A DNA stretch of 27,500 nucleotides from Prorocentrum cordatum (taxonomy: Eukaryota; Sar; Dinophyceae; Prorocentrales; Prorocentraceae): the NCBI GenBank assembly GCA_963575745.1, contig CAUYUJ010015764.1:112501-140000 (forward strand). Direction: 5' to 3'. The notes under the pieces were generated by a model. It ran no database searches, was not told the origin of the DNA, and saw nothing but the letters and a program-made list of their open reading frames with translations. The position numbers and the translations under genes are program-made. This document shows positions 1-9,386 of this stretch, piece by piece; the first letter of the stretch is position 1; every line of letters starts with the position of its first letter.

Positions 1-310
1 GTCATGACCCAGGCGTTGGTTTGAAAGATCATGCATTCCCGAGACGCTGGATTGTTCAGTAGCTGTCGATCCAAGGTCGCTGGCAGCTTTCTGCCTTGAA
101 CGGCCGCGCCAGGGCCGCCACCGCGTCGACACGGCACGAACCTACGGTAAGTAGAAGGAGACGTATCTGAATACACCGAAACATTCGGACGTCTGCGCGG
201 ACATCCAAGATGCCTTATACCCACCACCCAGGCCATTCAATATGGGGCCAGCGGAACGCACGAAGCGATTACATTCGGCGGGCTCCAGGCCCTGGCCGTG
301 TTGCAACATC
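1..310. other. no gene recognised
   Basis: Mixed-composition sequence without an open frame, repeat or RNA that I recognise. It ends where the GAT triplet array begins. Confidence 0.5.
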
Positions 311-690
311 GAAGGGTTGATGATGAGATGATGGTGATGGTGGTGATGATGATGATGGTGATGATGATGGTGATGATGATAGTGCTGGTGACGGTGGTGA
401 TAATGATGATGATGGTGATGAGGAGGAGAAGGAGGATGGTGATGATGATGATGCTGATGTTGATGCGGCTGTTGCTACTGATGATGATGCTGATGCTGAT
501 TATGATGCTGATGTTGACGATGCTAATGCTGATACTGAGAGTGATGATGATGATAATGATAGTGATGGTAATGCTGAAGATGATGGTGATGATGATACTG
601 ATAATGCTGATGGTGATGATGCTGATGATGACGATGATGAAATGGAGGAGGAGGAGGAGGAGGAGGAGGAGGAGGAGGAGGAGGAGATGG
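311..690. repeat. (GAT/GGT)n triplet array ending in (GGA)n
   Basis: Imperfect GAT and GGT triplets run from about 311 to 640, interrupted by GCT and AAT variants, followed by an uninterrupted (GGA)n block at about 643-687. Frames on both strands stay open and give poly-Met/Val or poly-Ser/Ile translations. This is what triplet repeats do and is not evidence of coding. Confidence 0.9.
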
Positions 691-714
691 CATGCGTAAT
701 GCATGCTAAGAGGG

Positions 715-1376
715 GCTTCGCGCATTCCGCCCACAGATGATGTTTCGAAGATGACTTCCTCATCTCCAAGCTCATGTCGACACGGACACGTGAAATAGAA
801 GTGATCCGCGCTCTCAGGCTTTGGGGGCACGTAAAAACACAAGTGGTCTGCGCCCCCACGGCTACGAAAGCATCGATTCGGCGCACACTGCACGCATTTC
901 CTGTCTGACATTATTCTGGGACGCATAAAAATCCTAGTGAGCAACGCCTTCATGGTTACGACACTGCCATTTCGGTACCCCACACACACACATTTCCTGC
1001 TCCACATCCAGCTGGGACACGTGAAAATAGGAGTGATCTGCGCTCCGAGGGCCACGAAGGGCTCAATTCTACACACCCCTCACGCACTTCCTGCCCCGTA
1101 CTCTACCAGGACACGTTGAACATATGAGCGATCTGCGCTCTCAGGCTCCTGGGGCACAAACAAGAAAGTGATTGGGGCCTCGAGGCTCCTGGGAGAGGTA
1201 CAGATACGAGTGCGTTGCATGTCCCTCACGCGCGTCGTGCCCCATGGACCCCCAAAAGGCCCGTATAGCTCGCTTCCAATCCCGATCAACTCCCCAAAGG
1301 GGCGCAAATACGCCCCCCCCAAAACATTGCAAAGATTGGTACCGTTCATCGTCGACGCAGCATCCCTAGCACCCAC
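715..1376. repeat. degenerate tandem repeat, about six copies
   Basis: A motif resembling GTGATCTGCGCTC followed by a gene-like GGGCCACGAAGG or CAGGCTCCTGGGGCAC string recurs near 800, 849, 931, 1031, 1125 and 1166, usually preceded by GGACACGTGAAA and followed by CACGCACTTCCTGCC. Spacing varies from about 40 to 100 bases. The copies are strongly diverged. No frame crosses the array with a protein-like composition. Confidence 0.6.
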
Positions 1377-1644
1377 TCATTGCAAAATGTGCGTGCGAGC
1401 TTCCCCCTCGGGGCCCGCCGCGACTCCCGCTCTGCAGGCTCAATAAACCGAAACATTGGGAGAGCTGCGCAGATTGCTCAGACCGGCGCTGACCCTCTGC
1501 TCTGGCACGCGGAGCGCGCGCCAGGGGCGGCGCCGGAGGCGCGGCCAGCGGGGCTCAGCGCCAAGCCAAGAAATCCGCGCGGAGCTCCGAAATTTTACGC
1601 CTGTGCCGATGTCCTTCGTTGGAGGAGGGGGAGGATCGGGTGTC

Positions 1645-1793
1645 GCTAGAGGTGCCCCTGGCCCAAGGTGCCTCCAGGATTCCCGAGGAGGCCCCAAGGC
1701 CTCCGGAGCACCCCTCACGAGGCCCAGAGCGCCCCAGGGGCTCCAAAATTAAGCGAAAATCTGGAGGCACCTTGGGCCAGGGGCACCTGTAGC
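1645..1793. repeat. inverted repeat with perfect 27-bp arms
   Basis: Bases 1651-1677 are the exact reverse complement of 1761-1787. The pairing extends outward to 1645 and 1793 with one mismatch at 1649/1789. The loop is 83 bases. A transcript of either strand could form a long hairpin. It lies in GC-rich DNA with no gene I can recognise. Confidence 0.85.
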
Positions 1794-1964
1794 AACCCCC
1801 GAGAGGAGAAGGCCCCTGAACACCCCCTTCGCCCCTCCCCTGGGCAGGAACGTCCTCCTTCGCCTCCTGGACCTCCTGCTTCGCCTCCTGCACACTCGGG
1901 GGGGGGGGGAATCGGGCAGCGGAGACAGCTGGGAGACGCGCATGCTCCTCCTTCGACATTTCTC

Positions 1965-2235
1965 TCCGCCTGTTCCTCCTCCTTCTTCGCCTCCTCCTTC
2001 TCCTCCTCCACCTCCTCCTCTTCAGCTGCAGGGCTGTAGCATTCCTACCTCCTCCTCCTCCTCCTCCTCCTCCTCCTCCTCCTCCCCTCCTCCTCCTCCT
2101 CCTCCTCTTCCTCTTCGTCGTCCTCCTCCTCCTCGTCCTCCTCCTCTTCCTCCTCCTCGTCCTCCTCCTCTCTTCCTCCTCCTCCTCCTCCTCCTCCTCC
2201 TCTTCCTCCTCCTCCTCCTATTCCCTCTCCGCCTG
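1965..2235. repeat. (CCT)n polypyrimidine array
   Basis: Nearly pure CCT/CTT/CGT triplets; the complementary strand is (AGG)n. Open frames across it translate to poly-Ser, poly-Pro or poly-Leu and on the other strand poly-Arg or poly-Glu. I treat all of these as repeat translations. Confidence 0.9.
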
Positions 2236-3400
2236 AAGCTGACGCTGAAAGCATGAAAGTCGAGGACTTCAACATTGTCACCCTCCCATCCCCGCTCCTT
2301 ATCGGCATCGGTTCTCACTCTGCCACCTAACCGGTTGATGGAGACCGGATCCAGGGCCTTTCGCCCGACCTATACAACACAGTACCAACTCGTCGATGTT
2401 TCGCCACAACATGAACAATACGCCGTCCATGTTGCAAAACGCGTCGCAAGAATAGGACGGGGCGCACATCCCGCGCGAGAAGCCGAAAACGTCGCTCTGG
2501 CCTTGGCGCCGCGCTCATTTTTCTAGAACTCCCGCCGGGGCGCGGCGCACGTTTTTCGCACGCCGCTTCGTCGACGCGCGAGCGGGCGAAACTGTGGGCC
2601 TCGCCTCGAAACCGCGCAGCCCTCGCCCAGAAGAGGCGTTCCCTGCCTCGGCGCGCCGCGCACTGTTCCCTCGCAGGTTTGGGGGGGGGGGGGGCCCGCG
2701 CGAGTGGGGGCGACCTGCCGCCCATTGCCCAGGCTCCGTGCGCATTTCTCGCGCGGAAGTGGCGATCCCCGCGCGGGCGCGGCTCGCCGAATCGCGTGCA
2801 GGCAACCGCGGCAGCGCGGCCGCGCGAGGGCAGGTGGAGGAGGCATCTCGCGGGCCCCGTGGGGGCACCGTGGGGGCCTTCGGGGGCCTCTGAGGTGCTT
2901 CTTGGACTGCGGATGCCGTCTTAGGGGACGCCTCGGGGCAGTCGTGGGTCCCACTTTGGGTGATTTGGGGCCGGGTGAAATGCCGTCCTCGCCCAAGCGC
3001 CGCGCAGCTTGTCGGTGGAAGCGGCAATGCTGTGCCAGCGTGGCACATGCTCCATCTTCGCCGCGCCCATCGGGAATGCTGCCGGTCCCGCGCGGCCTGC
3101 GTGGCCTTCACTGTGGCAAGTCGTCGGAAGCGGCGCCGCGCGCGAGCGCCTTGGTGGGACCGCGCTACAATCCCAATACCAAATTGTGCCAGAACGTATT
3201 GCCGGAGGGTGGGTGAGAATAGGCGGGGCCCTCTGACTCGCTCCTCGACCTGGCTAACTTGACTCCTACCCCTACTCTTCCTCCTCCTTCTCCTCCACCA
3301 CCCCGTTTCCATTTGAATAACTCCTTCTCGCCGGGCCGCCAAACGTGACGGAAGGGTGGGCTGGGCGCTTGGCATGAAATTTTCTCACACTTCCCCAACA
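2236..3400. other. GC-rich stretch, no gene recognised
   Basis: Very GC-rich DNA with many GCGC and CGCGC words. Long open frames exist on both strands, the longest being a 286-codon minus frame at 2515-3375, but they overlap in several frames at once. Their translations are Arg/Ala/Pro-rich without a domain. High GC alone explains the lack of stops. Confidence 0.5.
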
Positions 3401-3459
3401 GTGTCAACTATTACTTGTCAAAGTTAAGCTGGCAAACGCTACGACCACAATTGAATTTG

Positions 3460-3720
3460 TGCAACGTTAACACGGATGGAGGGCGGCTCCTAGGCCGGCT
3501 CCTTTTCAAACTGGGGCTCTCGCTTAACACCTCCTCACGTTAGTTGCCAATACACGAAGACTGTGTAACAGCTACACGGATGGATGGAGGGCGGTCCTTC
3601 TTCAAAACGGATTCCCGCTGGAAGGATCCCTAATATTCATGACCATACCTCACTGCACGTCATAATTACACAGATGGACGCGATACCTTTGAAGAACGAG
3701 ACTCTCGCTTGAATGACATA
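3460..3720. repeat. degenerate tandem repeat, three copies of about 100 bp
   Basis: Units beginning with ACACGGATGGA or ACACAGATGGA and carrying a CTTTTCAAA/CTTCTTCAAAAC then TCTCGCTT-like block start near 3470, 3571 and 3667. The third copy is the most diverged. Confidence 0.55.
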
Positions 3721-3839
3721 CCCATGGGGCTCTCGTCGTTCGAAGGTGGGTGCTGGTGTCAGCTGTGTACAGACAAGCTAAGCTGAACCACCTCACCCTG
3801 TACTGATCACAGCTGGGCCAATTCAGCTAAGTTGACTTG

Positions 3840-4880
3840 CGTTGAGCTCAGCAAGCTCAATAATTGTTCGGCGATTCGGCAATGATGCGAGCTATGTGGA
3901 GCAACCTGATGGTAGGATCAAGCATGGTCAAATCTATGGAAGCAGACGGAAACAAAGACAAGGACAGAGCCACATCAAGAACCAAGACAGAGACAGAGCC
4001 ATAGACAGAGACCGAATGGAACAGTCGGGCAAGCACTATTGATGATAGATTAGAACTGAAAGTGTCTTATACACCTGTTCCCTGCGCCTGCGACATCCGA
4101 GACAGTCACATAGGAGCTGTAGGTTGATTTGAGAGAGGCAGCTAAGCTGAAGCGCAAGGCTGAAAAGAGGCATCACAAGGGATCGGAGGTGTCCTGCTCG
4201 AGACGCTTCCTCTGGTGCTCTAGGAAGCCAGCGTTCGTACCGAAGAGCCTACGTGGAGAGGGAAATGGAGGAAGTGGGACGCGAAGAAGGATAACCATGG
4301 AAAGCAGCAAACGAACATTCATGGCAGAGCTCGCGAGGAGAGCAGCCAAAGAAGAGGCCAGGACGCGCAGGACGTCAGAGGAGGACAATCCATGACAACA
4401 GCCGCATGCAAAAAGTATCCAAGCAGCAGGGCGACAACCAAAGCAAGAACAGTGGACTCGGCCCCCGTCCTCTCACGCAAAAAAGGAACCAGGAAGAGGA
4501 AGAGGATCTCTTTTCCACGACAACGCAAAGCAAGCCTGATGCCCGTGTTTGCCTCCCAAAGCGTGCAGCCGAGGATTCGCCAAACTGGAGAGGAAATCAG
4601 AAGGGGGAAGACGACGAACTGGTACGGTGGATGTGACGTAATTCACGCCCCATAGAACGGAGTTCAACTGTTCGCCTTCATCCAGGAGGGTGGATGAGGA
4701 GAAGGAGGAAGAAGAAGGAGAACGATGAAGAGGATGAACTGAAGGGCCTCCTCACGGGCAGTCACGGCAGGAACCAAGCCATGTCGAAGGTACCCCATCA
4801 AGACCCGATCCTCCAAAGACCTGGACCCTCGGTCCTGGAAGGCCCTCAGGAGGAGGGTGCGGAAGAGACGGGGCCAGGCT
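3840..4880 (+). other. region of short overlapping ORFs, no gene recognised
   Basis: Several plus-strand frames of 60-90 codons overlap here, for example ATG frames at 4392-4655 and 4406-4636. Products are Lys/Arg/Glu-rich. Base composition is less GC-rich than the flanks and the stretch is not simple repeat, so it could hold exons of a spliced gene or a decayed element. I cannot choose between the frames and see no known domain, splice chain or signal. Confidence 0.3.
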
Positions 4881-4904
4881 AGCTCGTGCATCCCGGGCTG
4901 ATTC

Positions 4905-5015
4905 CAGGCAGGACGGCGAGCAGATGGAGTTGGAGGCAGGCGAGGAGGAGGACGAGGACGATGACGACGAGCAAGGGGGGGAGGGGGAGGTGCAAGGGGG
5001 AGGGGGAGGACCCCA
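4905..5015. repeat. purine-rich GAGG/GGGGA stretch
   Basis: An AGG- and GGGGA-rich plus strand immediately downstream of the stop codon of the minus-strand gene at 5024. It would be a pyrimidine-rich stretch in that gene's 3' untranslated region. Confidence 0.55.
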
Positions 5016-5023
5016 GCGCCGGC

Positions 5024-5707
5024 TCAGTGAAAGGACTTGAGCTTGTCGGTCTCCACAGGCGCTTCATCCTCGTGGAGGTGGGCCAGCGGGTTCTCTGCGC
5101 GGTAGTGGTGTGCGTCGTTGTAAGCGTCGATGGCCTGTGTCTCAAGTCGAGCGATGGTATCGAACTCCTTGATCGTCGCCGCCCGAAGACGTGTCAGAGC
5201 TCGGAACACAGCACGCTTGATCTCCGCGACCTCCGCATTCTCGACGGCATCGACCAGAGTGTCTTGCGTCTTTGCGGCGTGATCCTGGAGCTCCTTGGCG
5301 GTGTCCTCCTTCCCAAAGGGGGCGATCTTGTTGAAATTCATCTCCAGGTCGTGCGTCATCTCCTGGGCGAGGTCGTCTTCTGGACCCCTGCTCGCCTGGA
5401 GCTGGACGAGCGACGGGGGCTTTATCTGGACCGCGTTCCCATTGCAACCCTCCTGCTTTGCAAGCTCTGGCTGCTGCCGCGCTAGCAGCTGGCAGAACAG
5501 CCCCTCCGTGGCCCCTGAGGCGCACGCCTGTCGGTTACGCTCCTCGGTACCTCCGCAGGCCTGCTTGACCTTCTCCTGGAAGACCTGAGACTTCAGGAGT
5601 TGCTCCTTGGTGGCCACAAGGTCGGGCACCTGCGCGTTGTGCAGAAGCGACGCCTTGCACGCGAAAGAAATGGCGGTAATCGCTACGATAAGGCGAAGGG
5701 CAGCCAT
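5024..5707 (-). CDS. secreted or luminal protein of unknown function, 227 aa
   Basis: The best candidate for a host gene in the window. The minus frame runs from an ATG at 5707 to a TGA at 5024 without simple-repeat content. Residues 1-19 form a clear signal peptide (basic residue at position 5, hydrophobic core to about 16, small residues before Ser20), so the product should enter the secretory route. The mature part holds four cysteines at 51, 62, 72 and 88, enough for two disulfides, then a charged, largely helical region at about 110-200. The C-terminus is His/Glu/Lys-rich. No catalytic motif or known domain is visible and I do not recognise the family. It reads through with no intron, which is common in dinoflagellates. 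No spliced-leader remnant was seen upstream. An array of CT repeats starts about 100 bases upstream of the ATG. Confidence 0.75.
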   Translation of the reverse strand: MAALRLIVAITAISFACKASLLHNAQVPDLVATKEQLLKSQVFQEKVKQACGGTEERNRQACASGATEGLFCQLLARQQPELAKQEGCNGNAVQIKPPSLVQLQASRGPEDDLAQEMTHDLEMNFNKIAPFGKEDTAKELQDHAAKTQDTLVDAVENAEVAEIKRAVFRALTRLRAATIKEFDTIARLETQAIDAYNDAHHYRAENPLAHLHEDEAPVETDKLKSFH

Positions 5708-5807
5708 GCTGACCGCGGGCAGTTTGGACCACCTGGCTGTCTATCCCACTGCGGGTGGATGTCGAGCCTCGAACCAGGGATACAGGGACGGGGGAAGGGA
5801 CTGCGAA

Positions 5808-5910
5808 AGAGAGAGAGAGAGAGAGAAAAAGCGGGGGCGCGGAGAAAAAGCGAAAGCAGCAGTGCAAGGTGGATGGGGATGGGATGGAGGATGGTCTGCC
5901 TCTATCTCTC

Positions 5911-5945
<35 letters not shown>

Positions 5946-6077
5946 ATCTCTCTTTCTCTCTCTCTCTCTCTGTCTCTCTCTCTCTCTCTCCCCCTCGTGT
6001 TGTCTCTCACTCTCTTTCAATATATGTCTCTGTCTCTCTCTCCTCGCTCGTTCGCTCTCTCTCTCTCTCATTATTTG

Positions 6078-6137
<60 letters not shown>

Positions 6138-6285
6138 GAATACGATTATGTGTGTACGGTATGCGTATATACATATATATATATATATCTCTTCTCACTC
6201 TCTTCTCACTCTCTCTCCTTTTCTCTCTCTCTCTCTCTCTTTCTCTGTATGTCTTTATACATACATACATACATACATACATACA

Positions 6286-6316
<31 letters not shown>

Positions 6317-6440
6317 TTGTGTATAGTTATATGTATATGTGTATATCCGTCTATGCATGTATGATGTATGTATCTCTCTCTCTCTCTTCTCTCCCGCTCT
6401 CTCTCTCTCTCTCTCTCTCTTTCTGTAGCTTTCTCTCTTT
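5808..6440. repeat. (TC)n microsatellite with (ATAC)n and (TA)n inserts
   Basis: A short GA block at about 5808-5830 is followed by long (TC)n/(TTTC) runs from about 5900 to 6137, a (TA)n block near 6170-6190, more (TC)n, a pure (ATAC)n block at 6257-6314 and (TC)n again to about 6430. Open frames across it give Ser-Leu or Arg-Glu alternation. It lies upstream of the minus-strand gene at 5024-5707. Confidence 0.95.
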
Positions 6441-6554
6441 TTCTACGGGTACAAACAAATATGTAGAGCAACGTACACAAAGTTATACATATATACATAT
6501 ATACGTGTGTATCTTCCCCGCGCAATGGTTGCACTTAGGGTTTCTTACTCGTTC

Positions 6555-7015
6555 TCCCACAAACTGGGCTGGTGTGCCGCTCTGGCGGCTATGTTGTCGC
6601 CGTCGCCGCATCGTTGCCGCCCGTCGTCTGGGCCACTATGCCGCTCTGGCAGCTATGTTGTCACCGTCGCCGCCCCGTCGCCGCATCGTTGCCACCCGTC
6701 TTCTGGGACGGTGTGCGTGCCACCTTGGCGGCTATGTTGTCGCTGTCACCGCCTCGTCCCCACCTCGTCGCCACCCGTCGTCTGGGCTGGTGTGGCGGTC
6801 TGGTAGCTATGTTGTCGCCTTCGCCGCCCCGTCGCCGCCTCGTCGCCACCCGTCGTCTGGGCCAGTGTGCCGCTTCGGCGGTTACGTAGTCGCCGTCGCC
6901 GCCCCGTCCCCGCCTCGTCGCCGTCCGTCGTCTGGGACGGTGCGACAGCCTGACGGCTATGTGATCGCTGTCGCCCCCCCGTCGCCGCCTCGTCGTCGCC
7001 GCCCGTCGTTTCGGC
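6555..7015. repeat. tandem array, about six units of 66-78 bp, GTCGCC-rich
   Basis: Units open with TGGGCTGGTGTG-like words near 6564, 6637, 6705, 6784, 6856 and 6933. Each continues through CTATGTTGTCGCCGTCGCC and ends in CACCCGTCGT. The unit is rich in GTC and GCC triplets, so frames remain open on both strands. It precedes an R1 copy, as the TCG arrays do near the right end of the window. Confidence 0.8.
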
Positions 7016-7138
7016 ATAGACTGCCCAACACAGGTTGCACAGCATTGATTCCCCTTTCTAAAGGAATATGAAGATTTACCCCCCTCCTTGGGTTAACGGG
7101 CCGCCTTTTCGTATTGCAATTAACAAGTGATTTTGCAC

Positions 7139-7680
7139 ATCGACCATGAGAATTATGAACTCATATCATCCCAGGCAGGCCGGTATCGGTTCTCCCCTCA
7201 TCCTGCGGAAAAAATCACGCGCGCACACTCATTTATCAATCAACATAATGTTTCAAAAATCCGTTTTGCAAAAAAACGAGGCGCAGTCCGCACGCGCAAA
7301 TCGTCGCGCGCGCATGCCGAAATCCTTCAAACACCGTTGGTTTCGTTAAAATTTCAAAATAGAGACTCACGGAAACAAATCAATACACATGGCTTCGCAA
7401 CAATAATTTTCAAAGAAAACTACGCCCGCTAATTTGCGAATTCTTGGGGAAACCATTGGCGTCTCAACATGTACATAAGATGCTGCCAAACGGACCTCTC
7501 GCGCACGCGTGTCGGAATCGATGAAACGCCCTGTGCGCGCGTGCTGTCGCGAGAAACCCTTGTAAACAAGGGGACAAAGTGCACACGCGCGCGTCGTCGC
7601 GAGCGCATGCCGAAATCCTTCGTGCACCAAAAGGTCCCGTAAGGACTTCAAAAACGAGTGTTTCGAAAAAGTACAACAAT
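7139..7680 (+). repeat. dispersed repeat R1, copy 1
   Basis: R1 is a repeat of about 530 bases found at least four times here. It begins with a TATGAACTCATA-CATCCCAGG block and contains twice the signature ACGCGCGCGTCGTCGCGCGCGC followed by ATGCCGAAATCCTT. Between the two lie a GTTTCGCAACA block and an AATTCTTGGGGAAACCATTGG-type block. In this copy the two signatures are at about 7293-7325 and 7578-7621. There is no coding potential or terminal structure that I can see. Confidence 0.75.
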
Positions 7681-7689
7681 ACTTGGTTT

Positions 7690-7770
7690 GGTATATATAT
7701 ATATATGTGTATTAAAACAAAAAATGCACATGCGCTCGCGGTTCTGCGGTTTTATATATATATATATATG
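7690..7770. repeat. (TA)n tracts at the left flank of the retroelement
   Basis: Two TA runs, at about 7690-7706 and 7751-7769. The second abuts the A1 repeat. A matching TA run starts 6 bases after the right end of the element, near 15923, so the element probably went into a TA-rich site. Confidence 0.8.
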
Positions 7771-7860
7771 ATGAAGTGAGAGTCTTCGAGCGGGTATTAA
7801 TGTATAGTGTTGGTCCAGCTTTGCTCCCCAACAGCAAGCGTGCTTCCATAGCTTTTCGGG
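7767..7860 (+). repeat. A1 split direct repeat (left end of retroelement)
   Basis: These 94 bases match 15465-15558 with a single T/C difference, at an offset of 7698. The true left edge may lie a few bases inside, because the outermost TATG could be shared by chance with the flanking TA run. Confidence 0.92.
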
Positions 7861-7939
7861 TCAACCGCGACAATGACGGCCTGAGGGGCCAGGTTTGCGG
7901 TGGCCATCCAGGGAGGTCACAGATGCCCGCCGCGCACTG

Positions 7940-8383
7940 ATGGTCCCTCCGCCGCCATCGGAGACAGGCAGCGCCGCGAGCGCAGTGCCACCCGAGCCGA
8001 GCGCCTTCGCGAACCTCGGCTGGTGGCTTGCGCCGCGGGCGCTAGGCGCCCTGGGCTTGCTCGTCGCGCTGCTGGCGTGGCGCGCCGATACAGGCCGTGG
8101 GAGCCTGGTGCGCCTCGGCCTGGGCGCCGCGCTGATCGTGGTGGCCGCCTTCTGGGTCGGCATCCAGACGGTGAGAGGCTGGTGGCGCGCCGCCACGGGG
8201 CAGCAGGCCGAGGTGGAGGCCCTTCGCGCCCAGCTGGCGAGCCTGACGCTGGACGGAGGCCCTGCGAGCGGCACTGAGACTGGTGGTGGCGGAGGTGCGC
8301 CCGAGCTGCCAGCATGTCCGCCGCCGAGCGCACCCCCTCCAGGCATGGCGCAGCCTGGGGTGCCGTCAGCCCCCCCCCCATAG
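7940..8383 (+). CDS. retroelement ORF1: small protein with two membrane segments
   Basis: 147 residues from the first ATG in the frame at 7940 to a TAG at 8381-8383. The N-terminus is Pro/Ser-rich. Two hydrophobic segments follow at about residues 28-47 and 57-76, separated by a short basic turn (WRADTGRGSLVR), which suggests a helical hairpin in a membrane. A short helix with coiled-coil character follows at about 86-104, then a Gly/Pro-rich tail. The frame ends right after a run of ten C (8370-8379). A +1 shift there would enter the Gag-like frame, so the two may be one protein in an intact or recoding copy. I know of no such protein in described YR elements. It could also be a chance hydrophobic frame in GC-rich DNA, though the two-segment pattern argues against that. 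Confidence 0.55.
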   Translation: MVPPPPSETGSAASAVPPEPSAFANLGWWLAPRALGALGLLVALLAWRADTGRGSLVRLGLGAALIVVAAFWVGIQTVRGWWRAATGQQAEVEALRAQLASLTLDGGPASGTETGGGGGAPELPACPPPSAPPPGMAQPGVPSAPPP

Positions 8384-8396
8384 CGTGGACCCCGCC

Positions 8397-9386
8397 ATGG
8401 ACGCGTTCCACGCCTTCGCCACGGGGGGGGGCTGCGCTGGGCCGCTGTCGTGGACTGCCGCACCGTCGGGCCTGCCAGCGCAGCCCGCGACGGGCGCAGG
8501 CCCGACCACGGCAGCGGCTAGGCCAGCGGTGCCAGGAGGTGGCCCAGGCGGGCCAGGGCTGCAGGCAGCCACTTCTGCAGCGGCATGTGCCAAGAAAGTG
8601 AAGGAGGCGCTCATGATGCTGCACGCCGGTGCGAACGCAGACCCGTGGTGGGGACGTCGCTTCTGGAACTACGTCTTCCAGCTGGAGCAGGCTGGGGACC
8701 TGAATCCTGGAGTGCGGGCCGCCCTCGCCGCTCGTGGCTATGTGGGTGCCGAGACTCGCTCGGCACCCGACGTGGAGTCGCTGAAGGCGGTGCTGTCAGG
8801 GTTCGAGAATATGGAGACGACCAACACGTTCGATGGCACGTTCGGGGCGCCAGCGGTGGCCGCGGGAGGAGCCGAGGTGGACGCCTGGGCCCACTCGCTG
8901 CCGCCGGACTTCAAGAGGGCTGGGATGGAGATCTATCGGAATATACGCGCGGCTGGGAGCACGAGCATCAGGCATTGGCTTCAGTCTCAGTATTCAGGAT
9001 ATCGAGGAGGAGAGCAGTGGCAGTCGCTGTGGAGCACAGCGGCGACGTTGGACTTCGAGCTAGGCAAGTGCGTGAATGACCAGGAGTTGATGATTTGTCT
9101 CAACACGAATGACAATGTGGAGATAGGGTTGCGCCATCTGTCGGCCTACGTGTACGAGTCACGGACGCACGACAAGGCGGGCGCAGCCAGGCTGCGGGCA
9201 GTCACCGCCCCAGGGAGCGGCATAGACATCGCGCCTGGCTGGCTCATCACGGAGGCAACGACACACAGCAAGATGGAGCACCAACGGGCTGAACGAGTTG
9301 CAGCTGAGCTACGACGACGGAGCGGCGGCAAGGGGAAGGACAAGGACAAGGGCCGTGGTCGTGGCGACAAGAGCTCGGGAGGCTGA
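8397..9386 (+). CDS. retroelement Gag-like protein, 329 aa
   Basis: The ATG at 8397 sits in a favourable context (GCC before it, G after it) and is the first in its frame. The N-terminal 70 residues are Ala/Gly/Pro-rich. A folded, Trp- and Leu-containing middle part follows, including the motif WWGRRFWNYVFQLEQAG. The C-terminus is strongly basic (KGKDKDKGRGRGDK), suitable for RNA binding. There is no CCHC zinc knuckle. The call rests on position (first long ORF before Pol) and on the basic tail, not on a recognised Gag domain. It ends with TGA at 9384-9386, after which the same frame stays open to 10010. Confidence 0.65.
   Translation: MDAFHAFATGGGCAGPLSWTAAPSGLPAQPATGAGPTTAAARPAVPGGGPGGPGLQAATSAAACAKKVKEALMMLHAGANADPWWGRRFWNYVFQLEQAGDLNPGVRAALAARGYVGAETRSAPDVESLKAVLSGFENMETTNTFDGTFGAPAVAAGGAEVDAWAHSLPPDFKRAGMEIYRNIRAAGSTSIRHWLQSQYSGYRGGEQWQSLWSTAATLDFELGKCVNDQELMICLNTNDNVEIGLRHLSAYVYESRTHDKAGAARLRAVTAPGSGIDIAPGWLITEATTHSKMEHQRAERVAAELRRRSGGKGKDKDKGRGRGDKSSGG

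Noticed and set aside
298-886. Open frames of 130 codons on both strands
   Set aside because: They translate GAT/GGA triplets into poly-Met/Val, poly-Arg or poly-Ser. No start context, domain or mixed composition supports a gene.
1555-1959. Minus-strand frame of 134 codons
   Set aside because: It overlaps three other open frames in GC-rich DNA, crosses the inverted repeat and has a low-complexity Pro/Arg/Gly composition.
2515-3375. Minus-strand frame of 286 codons
   Set aside because: It lies in very GC-rich DNA where several frames are open at once. The translation is Arg/Ala/Pro-rich throughout with no folded segment.
5760-5780. Possible tRNA B-box-like word on the minus strand (GGTTCGAGGCT)
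   Set aside because: The match to the B box is incomplete and no A box or cloverleaf can be drawn around it.
5755-7071. Plus-strand frame of 438 codons
   Set aside because: It is made of the (TC)n and (ATAC)n microsatellites and the GTCGCC array; the translation is Ser-Leu alternation followed by repeat peptides.
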